From: JBBDIP01 sp050260675
Lineage (GTDB): Bacteria > Bacillota > Sulfobacillia > Fermentithermobacillales > Fermentithermobacillaceae
Length of the DNA: 64,000 bases
Direction of reading: 5' to 3'
Assembly: GCA_050260675.1 (NCBI GenBank)
Contig: JBLNCN010000005.1
Location: forward strand, 682,001-746,000
The translations under genes and the position numbers were made by a program. The notes under the pieces are model-generated. The model was not told the origin of the DNA and did not search any database. It worked only from the letters and a program-made list of their open reading frames with translations. Below, one piece after another: positions 39,988 through 49,082 of the stretch; the stretch's first letter is position 1; the number at the start of each line of letters is the position of its first letter.

Positions 39988-41882
39988 GCGCTCCCCTCGC
40001 ATTTGGATATGCCGGCAGAGTGCTGCATGTCGACCTCTCATCGGGATCCACCAGGGTAGAACCTCTGGAGGAGTCTCTGGCCCTCTCCTACATCGGCGGC
40101 AGAGGATTCAACATGCGGCGACTGTGGGAATTGGTGCCGCCGTCCATGGGCCCGGAGTCGCCCGACAACCCGCTGATGTTCGGCGTAGGCCCCCTGGACG
40201 GGACTCTCTTCCCTGGCGCCTCAAGGTTCAACGTCTCCGGCCTCTCACCCCACACCGGGATCCTCGGCGATTCAAACGCAGGAGGGTTCTTCGGGCCGGA
40301 ACTGAAGTACGCGGGATTTGACCAGGTCATTATAACCGGCAGATCTCCTACGCCGGTCTACCTTGTTGTGAGGGATGGCGCGGCGGAGCTCCGTCCGGCC
40401 TCCCACCTCTGGGGCAAAGACATCCCCGAGACCGACCGCCTTGTGCGTCAGGAGCTTGGTGACGACCGGGCGCAGGTCGCTGTGGCTGGACCGGCCGCCG
40501 AGCACGGGGTCACCATGGCCGGCATCTTCGTGAACCTGGTCCGGGCGGCTGCCCGCACCGGGATGGGCGCCCTCATGGCCTCCAAGAACCTGAAGGCGGT
40601 GGCGGTAAGGGGCACTCAACCGGTACAGGTCAAGGAACCGGAACGCTTCTCAGCCCTCATAACACAGCTTAACGAGGAGATTTGCGCCCACAGCGACTAC
40701 CAGCCGCGTGGGTGGCTGGGCACCACGCGCTTGGTCGGCGCCCTGAACCGGTACGGCGCCCTCGCCACCCGGCACTACAAGCAGGGCACCTTCGAGAGCG
40801 CGTCCGAAGTCTCGGGCGAGACTCTGGCCCGAAAGCACAAAGTGAAGTCAAAAGCCTGCCACAGCTGTCCTATCCCTTGCAGCAGGTACTTCAAGATACA
40901 GGAAGGCGAGTACAAGGGGCTTGGGAGCGAGGGCCCGGAGTTTGAAGGCCTGGCAGGGTTCACGTCCAGAGTCGGCAACTCAAACCTGGAGCTAGGGCTC
41001 CACGCAGTGGATCTCTGCAACAGGTACGGCATGGACGTCATTGGCGTGTCAGAGTGCGTCTCCTTCGCCATGGAGTGCAGAGAGAGGGGCATCCTCACCT
41101 CGGAGGATCTGGACGGCCTGGACATGGCCTGGGGTTCTCCCAGGAGCATCCTTGAGATGATCCGCAAGATCGCGTACCGGGAGGGCGTCGGTGACCTCTT
41201 CGCGCTGGGCATCAAGAAGGCGGCAGAGAGGATCGGACGAGGTTCCTCCGAACTGGCGATGCACGTAAAAGGCCTGGAGTTCTTCCAGGCAGATCCCCGC
41301 GGCCTAAAGGGCTACGCCCTGGGGCTCGCGGTGGCCTCCCGCGGAGGGGATCACCTGCGCTCCGAACCGTCCTTCGAGTTCACCGGCAACCCGGCTGAAG
41401 CGGTCCGGAGGTACGGCGCCGAGGGCGCCGCCGATCGCCTGTCTTGCGAGGGCAAGGGACGCCTGGTGAAGCACTTTGAGGAACTGTGCGCCCTCTCCGA
41501 CAGCCTCAACGCCTGCAAGAACACCATCGTGAATATGGAAGTCCTGCCTTTCGACAGGGCCGCGGACCTGCTCCGCGCCGCGACAGGGCTGCCCTTTGAC
41601 GAGGCCTCGGTCCAGGATGCCTGCGAGCGCACCGTTAACCTCGAGAGAGCATTCATCGTCTTGCGAGGCATCCGCCGGGCCGACGATACGTTGCCTAGAC
41701 GTTTCCTGGAGGAACCCCTGAAGGACGGAGCATCAGCGGGCAGCGTGGTCGAATTGGACCATATGCTGGATGACTACTACGACGCCCGCGGTTGGGACCG
41801 GGATACCGGGATCCCGACTCGGCAGACCCTTCTGAGGCTGCGATTGGATGACGCTGCAGAAGCCCTGACCGGGCTCAAATAG
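39984..41882 (+). CDS. Aldehyde ferredoxin oxidoreductase family protein (tungsten type)
   Basis: 632 residues from GTG 39984. AOR blocks: YAGRVLHVDLSSG at the start, YIGGRGFNMRRLWE, the ARTGMGALMASKNLKAVAVRG pterin segment, and CHSCPIPCSRYF (about 290-301) plus CKN (about 512) as four ligands of the 4Fe-4S cluster. Members oxidise aldehydes to acids or reduce acids, with a tungsto-bis-pterin. The ferredoxin gene fused to its start is its redox partner. In peptide fermenters such enzymes handle aldehydes made from amino acids. Substrate cannot be read. Confidence 0.93.
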   Translation: MSAPLAFGYAGRVLHVDLSSGSTRVEPLEESLALSYIGGRGFNMRRLWELVPPSMGPESPDNPLMFGVGPLDGTLFPGASRFNVSGLSPHTGILGDSNAGGFFGPELKYAGFDQVIITGRSPTPVYLVVRDGAAELRPASHLWGKDIPETDRLVRQELGDDRAQVAVAGPAAEHGVTMAGIFVNLVRAAARTGMGALMASKNLKAVAVRGTQPVQVKEPERFSALITQLNEEICAHSDYQPRGWLGTTRLVGALNRYGALATRHYKQGTFESASEVSGETLARKHKVKSKACHSCPIPCSRYFKIQEGEYKGLGSEGPEFEGLAGFTSRVGNSNLELGLHAVDLCNRYGMDVIGVSECVSFAMECRERGILTSEDLDGLDMAWGSPRSILEMIRKIAYREGVGDLFALGIKKAAERIGRGSSELAMHVKGLEFFQADPRGLKGYALGLAVASRGGDHLRSEPSFEFTGNPAEAVRRYGAEGAADRLSCEGKGRLVKHFEELCALSDSLNACKNTIVNMEVLPFDRAADLLRAATGLPFDEASVQDACERTVNLERAFIVLRGIRRADDTLPRRFLEEPLKDGASAGSVVELDHMLDDYYDARGWDRDTGIPTRQTLLRLRLDDAAEALTGLK

Positions 41883-41938
41883 GACCCTTACCACACAGAG
41901 TCGTGCTATAGGGGGCCCCTTGGAGCTGCTAAGGAAAT

Positions 41939-42439
41939 CTAGATTGCTTTCTCTGGCTTGAGCTTGATCAGCAGAAGCGGGATAAGAACCAGCTGCACCG
42001 TTACGCCCGGCAGGCCAGCTACGAGGCCTGCAGTGATTGGGTAGAACGGAGCCACCCGAGGAAGGCCAAGCAGGGGGAACAAGAGGTAGCCGCCGATTCC
42101 GTAAGCGACGCGCCCTGCCAGAGCTGCTGCGACAACGGATAGAAGTCCGTTTCTCGTCCGCCTGTAGGACGCTCCGGCGATAGCGGCGTAGATAGCCAGT
42201 TCAAACACCATAGTGAGCGCCACAGGCATCGCGGGCATGCCGGTGAGAGCCGCTGAGACAACAGGCGTGACCGCGCCCACGACTATCCCCCATCGCCAGC
42301 CCAAGTACATGCCAGCCAGTATGACCGGGATATGCATGGGCAAGAAGGCGCGTCCCAACCCTAAGGCATGGAAACCCATCGGCAGCACAAGTCCCATTGA
42401 AACGAAGAGTCCTGCTAAGGCTAGTTTTCTCATGGGCAT
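41939..42439 (-). CDS. ECF transporter S component, substrate unassigned
   Basis: 166 residues; ATG 42439 and ATG 42433 are both possible and neither has a clear ribosome site. Six helices; early FLPMHIPVILAGMYLGWRWGIVVGAVTPVVSAALTGMPAMP (about 33-73) is the pattern of S components that share the P-x-H-I-P-V core. I cannot name the vitamin. It needs an external ECF module. It is convergent to the AOR gene, so a link to the pterin cofactor is conceivable but unsupported. Confidence 0.8.
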   Translation of the reverse strand: MPMRKLALAGLFVSMGLVLPMGFHALGLGRAFLPMHIPVILAGMYLGWRWGIVVGAVTPVVSAALTGMPAMPVALTMVFELAIYAAIAGASYRRTRNGLLSVVAAALAGRVAYGIGGYLLFPLLGLPRVAPFYPITAGLVAGLPGVTVQLVLIPLLLIKLKPEKAI

Positions 42440-42476
42440 AGTCTACTGGAACGTGGCGCCGATGACAATGCCCTGC

Positions 42477-42544
42477 GTGTTCCACGATCTGGTTGGAACC
42501 CTCCCCCGATTGGGGAGTCTATCAAGGGAAGAGATCGAGCACAC
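42477..42544. promoter_or_regulatory. Nested-stem element between the S-component and lipoprotein genes
   Basis: Three nested pairings: GTGT 42477-42480 with ACAC 42541-42544; CGATCT 42485-42490 with AGATCG 42532-42537; CTCCCC 42501-42506 with GGGGAG 42512-42517. The element ends 5 bp before the lipoprotein RBS. It is symmetric, so it could fold on either transcript. It does not match a riboswitch class I know. Confidence 0.45.
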
Positions 42545-42563
42545 CATAGGAGGAGAGTCACCG

Positions 42564-43019
42564 ATGAGGAAACGCGCCACAATAACAGCGCTAACGCTCA
42601 TGGTCGTGGCGCTGGCGATTGTCGCCCAAGGGTGCGCCAAGGCGCCGGAGCCGGTCGCGATAACGCCGGAGCCTTCCATCGAGAGTTCCCTGGATCCGGT
42701 CCACCCGGATGAGCCGGTAGCGTCAACCTTCAACGAGCGCTTTTCCCTGGAGAATGCGCTTTCCAGGATCGAGCAGCTGAAAGAAGTGGCCCCGCAGGGC
42801 GGCGAGGAGGGCATGGCGTTCAGGAACTGGGTGGGAGCCATCGAAGGCACCCTCCGAAAGCAGGACTACATGCAGAAGAAGGCCGAGTTCGACTTCGCTA
42901 AGGCACAGTTCCGCGACAAAGCAATAACCCAAGAGGAGTATGACCAAGCAGAGGCGGCGTTCAGGAAAGCGGAAGCCGATTTCGTGGCGTTCTGGGAGCA
43001 GTTCGGAATAGGAGATTGA
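42564..43019 (+). CDS. Small lipoprotein of unknown function
   Basis: 151 residues from ATG 42564 after AGGAGGAG. Basic start MRKR, hydrophobic stretch and lipobox VAQGC (Cys24) give a type II signal peptide. The mature part is a Pro/Glu linker followed by charged helices (about 55-150) with a heptad-like EEYDQAEAAFRKAEADF pattern, possibly a coiled coil. I recognise no family. The next gene begins 54 bp later on the same strand. Confidence 0.82.
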   Translation: MRKRATITALTLMVVALAIVAQGCAKAPEPVAITPEPSIESSLDPVHPDEPVASTFNERFSLENALSRIEQLKEVAPQGGEEGMAFRNWVGAIEGTLRKQDYMQKKAEFDFAKAQFRDKAITQEEYDQAEAAFRKAEADFVAFWEQFGIGD

Positions 43020-43073
43020 TCCAGGAAGCAGTACTTTGCGCAAGACCTGCTGACCAAGGAGAAGGGTGACCGG

Positions 43074-44453
43074 ATGCCTCGCCACAGATGGAAGTACCGG
43101 ATGTATAGGGAACTGGCTGACGAAGCCCCAGCCATTCTGGACGAAGCCAGAAAGGCGGCATCAGACGTCGGGCTCGGCGCGCCCATCGCCCGCCCAGGCG
43201 AGGCTGGTCCCATCGCCCGCCCAGGCGAAGCGGGGCCCATTGCTCGGTCAGGCGAGGCCGGACCGATCTCCCGCTCTGGCGAGGCCGGGCCCGGCGCTCG
43301 CTCAAGCGATGCGGGCAGCGGCGGCTTCGATCGAATTCGCGACCTGGTAAAGAGCCGTTACAGCGACAACTATGACTGCTGTATCGTGGAGACTCCGTCA
43401 GCGGGGCTTTGGGCCGCCTGCCAGGCGGCGTTCGCTGAAGCCGTCCTCCGCCAGGGCTACACCCCTCGTTGCCTTTGGCCAAGGCAGAAAGGCCTGGCTG
43501 TACTCGCGGGGATACTCCCTCCCAAGTACCGTCACGTGTATGGGGGCCGCATTCCCCGCCACCCGGTCCAGACACCGGCATTCGACGTGGTGGTGACGCC
43601 TCTTGAGGGCGCCACCTACGCAAACCACGGCATAAGCAACACGCCTGCATCACTGCTGGCTGCCGCAAGTCCTGAACCATCCCTCGAAGCCTTGGCCGCG
43701 GCTGCCGAAGTCCACGCGCCCTTCCTCTCAGGCATCTACGCGCAAGGGCCATCGACTCCTGGCTGCGGCTTCGGATCCTTGGACGAAGACGGCATCCATC
43801 TCCTGCAAAAGGGATGTGACGAGTTGTCCGCCGAGTTTGACGTCGCCCTCGTGGTCGATGACTCCCACGCTCTGCCTCTCCTTGGGGAAATCCCGGCTCA
43901 CGGGTCGTCGGTCACCGTCTTCGGCCACAGGGCCTTGGGCGGTTTTGGAATGGCGGTAGGGACCGAGGATCTGGTAGCAGCGCTGAGGGCGGGGTCGCCG
44001 CAACCCGGGGACCTCGATGTGAGCCAGCTATTCGACACGCTCTCCGGGTTGGTCGAGAACCGGGACCGGTTCAGGAGAAACCTTACCCGCCTCTACGAGA
44101 GGGTCACCGAGGCCCTCGGAAGGTTGGAGTCGGAATTCCGCAGCAGGATCCGTGTGCGAAAAGACCTTCCATCGTTGTCTGTGGAGATCAACTACGAAGA
44201 CACCTGGCAGGACGGGACGGGGTTCCCCATCTTCACCGTCGAAGACTCCAAAACGGGGACCAACCTGCTTGAAGCAGGTATCGCCGCGATGGGGCTAACC
44301 CTTGTGGCGTCCGTAGAGGCAAGCATCACCGTACGCCTCCCGGATCCCGTCGGGGGGCGATCCGAACTTGACGAGGACCGGGCTGCTCGCGAAGCAAAGG
44401 GCCTGGTCAGGCTGCTGGAGATCCTGGGCAAACGCTCAGGCTACCTGGACTAG
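43074..44453 (+). CDS. PLP-enzyme-fold-like protein lacking the usual lysine; function unknown
   Basis: 459 residues. From residue 100 it reads like a fold-type I PLP enzyme: CIVETPSAGLWAACQAAF, a cofactor-type Asp motif VVDDSHALPLLGE (261-272), and VTVFGHRALGGFGMAVG (281-297). In active enzymes a Lys sits in that last loop; here it is Arg286. It may have lost catalysis or use another chemistry; the fold assignment is mine and not certain. Residues 36-80 are five copies of a nine-residue GEAGPIARP unit encoded by a 27-bp tandem repeat. Its end overlaps the convergent hydrolase gene by 4 bp. Confidence 0.6.
   Translation: MPRHRWKYRMYRELADEAPAILDEARKAASDVGLGAPIARPGEAGPIARPGEAGPIARSGEAGPISRSGEAGPGARSSDAGSGGFDRIRDLVKSRYSDNYDCCIVETPSAGLWAACQAAFAEAVLRQGYTPRCLWPRQKGLAVLAGILPPKYRHVYGGRIPRHPVQTPAFDVVVTPLEGATYANHGISNTPASLLAAASPEPSLEALAAAAEVHAPFLSGIYAQGPSTPGCGFGSLDEDGIHLLQKGCDELSAEFDVALVVDDSHALPLLGEIPAHGSSVTVFGHRALGGFGMAVGTEDLVAALRAGSPQPGDLDVSQLFDTLSGLVENRDRFRRNLTRLYERVTEALGRLESEFRSRIRVRKDLPSLSVEINYEDTWQDGTGFPIFTVEDSKTGTNLLEAGIAAMGLTLVASVEASITVRLPDPVGGRSELDEDRAAREAKGLVRLLEILGKRSGYLD
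43183..43317. repeat. 27-bp in-frame tandem repeat inside the PLP-like gene
   Basis: The AGGCGA word recurs at about 43196, 43223, 43250, 43277 and 43304, exactly 27 bp apart, encoding nine-residue Gly-Glu-Ala-Gly-Pro-Ile units. The first copies are nearly identical, the last is diverged. Confidence 0.85.
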
Positions 44454-45673
44454 AGCCGGTCAGCCGCAATCACCGTGTTCAGCAGCACATTGGCCCCCGC
44501 GGCGCACTGCTCTTTGGACGTCCATTCGTGAGGGCTGTGGCTTATGCCGCCTTTGCTGGGCACGAATATCATCCCGGCGGGAACAGCGGCTGCCATGTTC
44601 ATTGCGTCGTGTCCCGCCCCCGAGGGCATCCTGCGGTACGAGTAACCTAACCCTGACGCCGCCTGCTCGATCAAGGCCATGAGTCCCTCGTGCATCTTGG
44701 CACCGGGGTTCGCCGACGGGTCGGTGAGCTCCACTGTAAGTCCCCTCCTGCCGCCCAGCCGGCGCGCCGCCTCCCGAATAGCGCCCAGCACCCGCATCGC
44801 GATTTCCTGTTCGAGGTCACGGACTTCCACGCTCATTGTGACCTCTCCGGGGATCACGTTCCGGCCGCCCGGCAGGACTTGGACCTGGCCGCAGGTGCCC
44901 ACCGTCGCCGGCCCGCCAAGGGTCTTCACCAGTTCAGGGATCGCCAGGATCAACTCTGCCGCGCCCAGCAGCGCGTCTTGCCTCTGCCCCATCGGGGTCG
45001 TCCCGGCGTGGTTAGCCACGCCTCTAAAGGTAGCGGTAAAGGAGGTGATCCACACGATGCCGGTGACTACCCCGATATCCTCACCGGCGGCGTCCAATAT
45101 GCCTCCCTGCTCTATGTGAAGCTCAAGGTAATAGGCGCATCCCGCACCACGGATCGGTGCAGAAGGAATCGCTCCTCCCGGAAGGCCCGCTTCAGCAAGG
45201 ACCGGGGCCAGTCGGGAGAGCTCGGGGCCCTGAACCGTGCCCATCATCCACCGGCTTCCAAAGGTGCCCGGGATGATGCGGGACCCTTCCTCATTGGCGA
45301 ACGACACCACTTTGAGGGGGTGTCTCAGCCGCATGCCCACTTCCATGAGGGACCGCGCTACTTCCAGCCCGCCCAGTACTCCGAGGGCTCCGTCAAACAT
45401 GCCGCCCTCCGGTACGGTGTCGGTGTGGGACCCTATGACTATTGCCGGCCCCTGGTCCAGGCCGGGTATCTCGCCGATGACGTTGCCGACCTCGTCGATG
45501 CGGGCCTGCATCCCCGCTTCCGCCATGCGCGCCAGCAGCCACTTTCGCCCTTCCATGTCGGCGGGAGTGAACGCCAGCCTGGATATGCCTCGTTCGCCGC
45601 GACCTATAGCTCCCAGCGACTCAAGGTCCGCCCAAAGGCGGTCCCGGTTCACCCTGGGCATCGACTCGACCAT
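44450..45673 (-). CDS. M20 Zn-dependent hydrolase (N-carbamoyl-L-amino acid / allantoate amidohydrolase type)
   Basis: 407 residues from ATG 45673 after GGAGGGG. Motifs: IGSHTDTVPEGGMFDGALGVL (His/Asp, about 83-103), FANEEGSR (Glu pair), LHIEQG (Glu/His), TTPMGQRQDA, SGAGHDAMNMA and a terminal GISHSPHEW His. This set marks the hydantoin-utilisation / allantoate amidohydrolase branch of M20 rather than peptidases. Together with the cyclic amidohydrolase at 59822 it could degrade hydantoins or ureides, but the genes are 14 kb apart. Confidence 0.88.
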   Translation of the reverse strand: MVESMPRVNRDRLWADLESLGAIGRGERGISRLAFTPADMEGRKWLLARMAEAGMQARIDEVGNVIGEIPGLDQGPAIVIGSHTDTVPEGGMFDGALGVLGGLEVARSLMEVGMRLRHPLKVVSFANEEGSRIIPGTFGSRWMMGTVQGPELSRLAPVLAEAGLPGGAIPSAPIRGAGCAYYLELHIEQGGILDAAGEDIGVVTGIVWITSFTATFRGVANHAGTTPMGQRQDALLGAAELILAIPELVKTLGGPATVGTCGQVQVLPGGRNVIPGEVTMSVEVRDLEQEIAMRVLGAIREAARRLGGRRGLTVELTDPSANPGAKMHEGLMALIEQAASGLGYSYRRMPSGAGHDAMNMAAAVPAGMIFVPSKGGISHSPHEWTSKEQCAAGANVLLNTVIAADRL

Positions 45674-45764
45674 GGGGACCCCTCCATAACAGGACTTGCG
45701 AAATGAGACTCTCGGATAATAGTTATGTTATGAGGCTTAGGCCGAATCCAAACCTTACGCGGCG

Positions 45765-46760
45765 CTAGACGGCCTCAGGATGCTGCGACGCATACTCCAA
45801 AAGTCCCTTCACCAGCAGCTCCTCCGGATCGATCCCGGGATGAGTCCCGGCGATGCGAGCGAATATGGCGGCGAACTCCTCATGGTGGTACTGAGGCGCC
45901 ATGCCGTAGGGATTGTCCTCTCCCAGCACTTTGCAGTTGTAGAACCTGGCCAGGTTCTCGTACGCGCGGTAGACAAGGTATCCGTCGTACTCGGCGAGGG
46001 GCGACTTCCTTTTCGCCGGATCGATCATGAACTCCATCATGATGTGGGTGCCTACCTCGTGGCTTATGAACCTCCAGATCCACTCGAAGTCGTGCCCGAA
46101 GTAGAAACTGTTCTTCCGGTAGCCGATGGAGTTGGCGGTCGGCCCGTTCTCAAGCGCGCTGCACAGCGCGATCTGGTAGTCCGGGTACTTCCAGGTGAAA
46201 CCCGTGACCTCTTCCCACTTGGAGATGCAGTCCCACTCTTTGAACCGGGCATTTAGCTTGAGCGCTGTACCGGTCATGCGGACAGCCTCAAGCGGGTACA
46301 CCTTTCTATCGTACTTGTCGAAGTTGCGGGCGAAGACGTCGCCCAGTTCCCGTATGACGCAATGGGAAGGCGCCAAGCCTGCCAGCCATTCCTCATCTAC
46401 GTGGACGTTCCAGTCCGGCGGCTCGGGGTGGGCGTAGCGGTATCGGTCCAGAAAACCGCGGTACTTCCCGGTGCGGAGGGCTTGGCTTAGGAAGTCGAAG
46501 TACTCGGACATCTCCCTTGACGATTCCAGGGCCAAGTACGCGGGCTCAAACAGGACTGCTCCTGACAGATCTCCGCCATCGCCGTCGCCGAAGCCGAACT
46601 TGATGCGGTCCTTGTACTTCACAAGTGTATCCAGGTCCTCAGGAGATAGGGTCTCCCGGTACTTGTCCGCGTAAGGGTTTGTAAACCCTGCCCCGGCCAA
46701 CGCCGCCATGTGGAAGACGTAGTTCGGGGTCTTGTCCAACGTGACGAGAACTCGCTTCAT
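45765..46760 (-). CDS. Putative metalloprotein with HEVGTH motif, unknown function
   Basis: 331 residues from ATG 46760 after AAGGAG. Soluble, rich in aromatic residues. WRFISHEVGTHIMMEFMID (about 229-247) has the His-Glu-x-Gly-Thr-His spacing (His234, Glu235, His239) known from DUF1704/MATCAP-type metalloproteases rather than the classic HExxH; a downstream Glu or His ligand could be in EYDGYLVYRAYENL. I do not recognise the rest. It lies upstream of, and on the same strand as, the M20 hydrolase gene (91-bp gap), so the two may be co-expressed. Confidence 0.6.
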   Translation of the reverse strand: MKRVLVTLDKTPNYVFHMAALAGAGFTNPYADKYRETLSPEDLDTLVKYKDRIKFGFGDGDGGDLSGAVLFEPAYLALESSREMSEYFDFLSQALRTGKYRGFLDRYRYAHPEPPDWNVHVDEEWLAGLAPSHCVIRELGDVFARNFDKYDRKVYPLEAVRMTGTALKLNARFKEWDCISKWEEVTGFTWKYPDYQIALCSALENGPTANSIGYRKNSFYFGHDFEWIWRFISHEVGTHIMMEFMIDPAKRKSPLAEYDGYLVYRAYENLARFYNCKVLGEDNPYGMAPQYHHEEFAAIFARIAGTHPGIDPEELLVKGLLEYASQHPEAV

Positions 46761-46985
46761 AGCACTACTCCTTGTTTCCGCGCAGTGTGTCTGTCGCGTG
46801 TCTTTAGGGCCAGCTTACCTGCTGCCTGTCGGCCGGCCTTATCACTCGCCTGCCGACCGCCCGGGCGCCGCTTGTCTGCCCCGCTTCAACGTGGTGGATT
46901 CCGCGGAATGTCGGGAATTTCCTCCGGCGTCGCACGAAGGTGCCGGAGCCCCGGCGCAGAATCCCTTACGGAAGGAGTGTCGATC

Positions 46986-47765
46986 ATGAACGAGTTCAGA
47001 TTAGAGCGGCTATGCCGCAAGGGATTCGAGACCATGACGTTCGACAAGGCGATAATCGTCACCGGCGCCACCGAGAATCACGCCTTCCACCTGCCGATGG
47101 GGACTGACACCTACGCGGCATACGGAGTGGCGGAAGCTGTAGCAGGTCGGGTTCCGGGCACCCTGCTGCTGCCTCCGATCCACTTCGGGGTGAGCGACCA
47201 GCTCATGCCCTATCCCTTCACAGTGACTCTGACGCCCGAAACCTTGGCAGACGTCATCTTCCAGGTGGCCCAGTCCTGCATCGTGCAGGGCATTTCCCGC
47301 TTCCTCATAGTGAACGGGCACGGAGGCAACAATTCGGCGATCGACGTGGCGATGAGGAGGATCCGCCGGACATATCCGGACGCCAAGGTTGCCGCTTCCC
47401 TGGCCTGGTGGATATCGGGCCCCAAATTGCTCCCGCCCGGCACGTTCGCCAAGGACCTAGGTATCGGGCACGCGGGCGAGGCAGAGACCTCGACCGCCCT
47501 CTACCTGGTCCCGGATTGCGTGGACATGGGCGCAGCCGAAGGCGAGTGGCCCTCCGCGCCCAATGAAGTGAAGCTCCTTACTACCATCCCGCAGGTTTCC
47601 AGGACCGGAGCGACAGGCGATCCGGTCCCGGCTACTGCGGAAAAGGGACGGCTCATCGTTGAGGCGCTGGCCGACTACCTCTCCAAGTTCCTTAAGGAAA
47701 TGGACGCTACAGGCTGGGAGTTTTCGAGGAACGATTGGTCCTTCCTTGACGGCAGACAGGACTAG
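46986..47765 (+). CDS. Creatininase-family amidohydrolase
   Basis: 259 residues from ATG 46986 after GGAAGGAG. Family blocks: IIVTGATENHAFHLPMGTDTYAAYGVAEAVA (Glu/His/Asp ligands, about 20-50), PIHFGVSDQLMPYPFTVTLTP, FLIVNGHGGNNSAID and GHAGEAETSTALYL. Compared with the gene at 19877 it has TENH for SEQH at the first metal site. Likely a cyclic amide or amide hydrolase. Convergent with the next gene through a strong hairpin. Confidence 0.87.
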   Translation: MNEFRLERLCRKGFETMTFDKAIIVTGATENHAFHLPMGTDTYAAYGVAEAVAGRVPGTLLLPPIHFGVSDQLMPYPFTVTLTPETLADVIFQVAQSCIVQGISRFLIVNGHGGNNSAIDVAMRRIRRTYPDAKVAASLAWWISGPKLLPPGTFAKDLGIGHAGEAETSTALYLVPDCVDMGAAEGEWPSAPNEVKLLTTIPQVSRTGATGDPVPATAEKGRLIVEALADYLSKFLKEMDATGWEFSRNDWSFLDGRQD

Positions 47766-47818
47766 CCGGCCCCTTCGCCAAAAAGCTCCCTCACCAGGAA
47801 TCTCTTGCAGGAAACAGA

Positions 47819-47847
47819 CTGCCCCAGGCGGCGGACCGTCTGGGGCA
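47819..47847. terminator. Convergent hairpin between creatininase and M20 amidohydrolase
   Basis: A 9-bp stem (47819-47827 with 47839-47847) extended by three more pairs around a mismatch. No long T-run on either side; probably a shared 3' end. Confidence 0.65.
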
Positions 47848-47865
47848 GCAACTCCACTATGGCCT

Positions 47866-49065
47866 CTACTTAGCCTGCTGCCTTCCGAAATCTAGACACG
47901 CCTTTGCGAAAACGGCGGCGCCTTTGTGCAGCACTTCCTCGTCCACGTCAAACTTGGGATGGTGGTGCGGGAAATCGGTACCCTTGCCCGGAGTCCCGGT
48001 GCCGATACCGAAGAAGGTCCCGGGGACCATGTTCAGGTAGTAGGACATGTCTTCCCCGCCCATCACCTGAGGGGCTTCCCGGACGTTCTCAACTCCGACG
48101 ATGGATGCCGCAGCGCGGGCGAGGAACTCGGTTGCGTCAGGGTCGTTCACGACGGGCGGGTATCCATACCGGTACTCGACCGTAGCCTGGCCCCTCATTG
48201 CAGCCGCGATGCCCTCGGAGATCTCCCTGATCCTCCGCGGGATGAACTCGGCAAGGGCCTTGTCCATGTACCGGACGGTGCCGCGGAACTCACAGGTCTC
48301 GGGGATGATGTTGTTGGCCGTGCCGGCATTGATTACGCCCACCGTGACCACTGCCGGAGCCAGGGGGTCGATTTCCCGTGACACGATGGTCTGGAGCGCC
48401 ACGATGATCTGCGCTGCGATCACGACCGGGTCCACTGAGGCGTGGGGAGCGGCGCCGTGGCCTCCCTTGCCTCTGACGACGACGTTGAAGCGGTCCGTAG
48501 CCGCCATCAGCGCGCCCTGCCTCACTCCGACCTGGCCTGACGCCAGTCCCCAGAGAGTGCCGACGTGGGCGCCCAACACCATGTCCGGCTTGGGGTTCGC
48601 CATGCATCCGTCCTCAATCATGAGCCTGGCGCCGCCGGCTCCTTCTTCGCCGGGCTGGAAGATGAACTTCACGTCAGCAACCAGTTCCTTTCGAGCATCG
48701 GACAGTATCTTGGCCGTCCCGAGCAAGATGGCGGTGTGGGCGTCATGCCCGCAGGCGTGCATTGCTCCGGGTATCCTTGAGCAGTAGTCCTTGCCGGTAT
48801 CCTCGACGATGGGCAGCGCGTCCATATCGGCCCTAAGGGCGATGCAGGGGCGGCTCCCCTCGACCGGAGCCTCTCCACGCAAGACTCCGACGACACCGTA
48901 GCCGCCAACGTGCTCCCTAACTTCCAGCCCAAGGTCGCGAAGCGTTCTTGCCACCAGAGCCGAGGTCTGCACCGTCTCGAGCCCCAACTCCGGCCGCATA
49001 TGTATCTCCCTGCGCAGGCTTATGATGTCGTTCTCAATCGCCTTTGCGGCCTTCAAAATGTCCAA
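47866..49065 (-). CDS. M20D family amidohydrolase (N-acyl-amino acid hydrolase type)
   Basis: 399 residues from TTG 49065 with GGGAGG 8 bp upstream. Motifs: RREIHMRPELGLE (about 18-30), ALRADMDALPI, MHACGHDAHTAILLG (Cys-Gly-His-Asp metal site), FQPGEEGAGGARLMIEDG (catalytic Glu) and the dimer-domain GKGGHGAAPH. This is the IAA-amino acid hydrolase / N-acetyl-diaminopimelate deacetylase branch. Substrate probably N-acylated amino acids. Its leader contains six 15-bp tandem repeats. Confidence 0.92.
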   Translation of the reverse strand: MDILKAAKAIENDIISLRREIHMRPELGLETVQTSALVARTLRDLGLEVREHVGGYGVVGVLRGEAPVEGSRPCIALRADMDALPIVEDTGKDYCSRIPGAMHACGHDAHTAILLGTAKILSDARKELVADVKFIFQPGEEGAGGARLMIEDGCMANPKPDMVLGAHVGTLWGLASGQVGVRQGALMAATDRFNVVVRGKGGHGAAPHASVDPVVIAAQIIVALQTIVSREIDPLAPAVVTVGVINAGTANNIIPETCEFRGTVRYMDKALAEFIPRRIREISEGIAAAMRGQATVEYRYGYPPVVNDPDATEFLARAAASIVGVENVREAPQVMGGEDMSYYLNMVPGTFFGIGTGTPGKGTDFPHHHPKFDVDEEVLHKGAAVFAKACLDFGRQQAK

Positions 49066-49082
49066 TGATGAAGCCTCCCGTC

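Noticed and set aside
42477..42544. Moco, THF, TPP or preQ1 riboswitch
   Set aside because: Conserved core bases of these classes are not present; only stems are seen.
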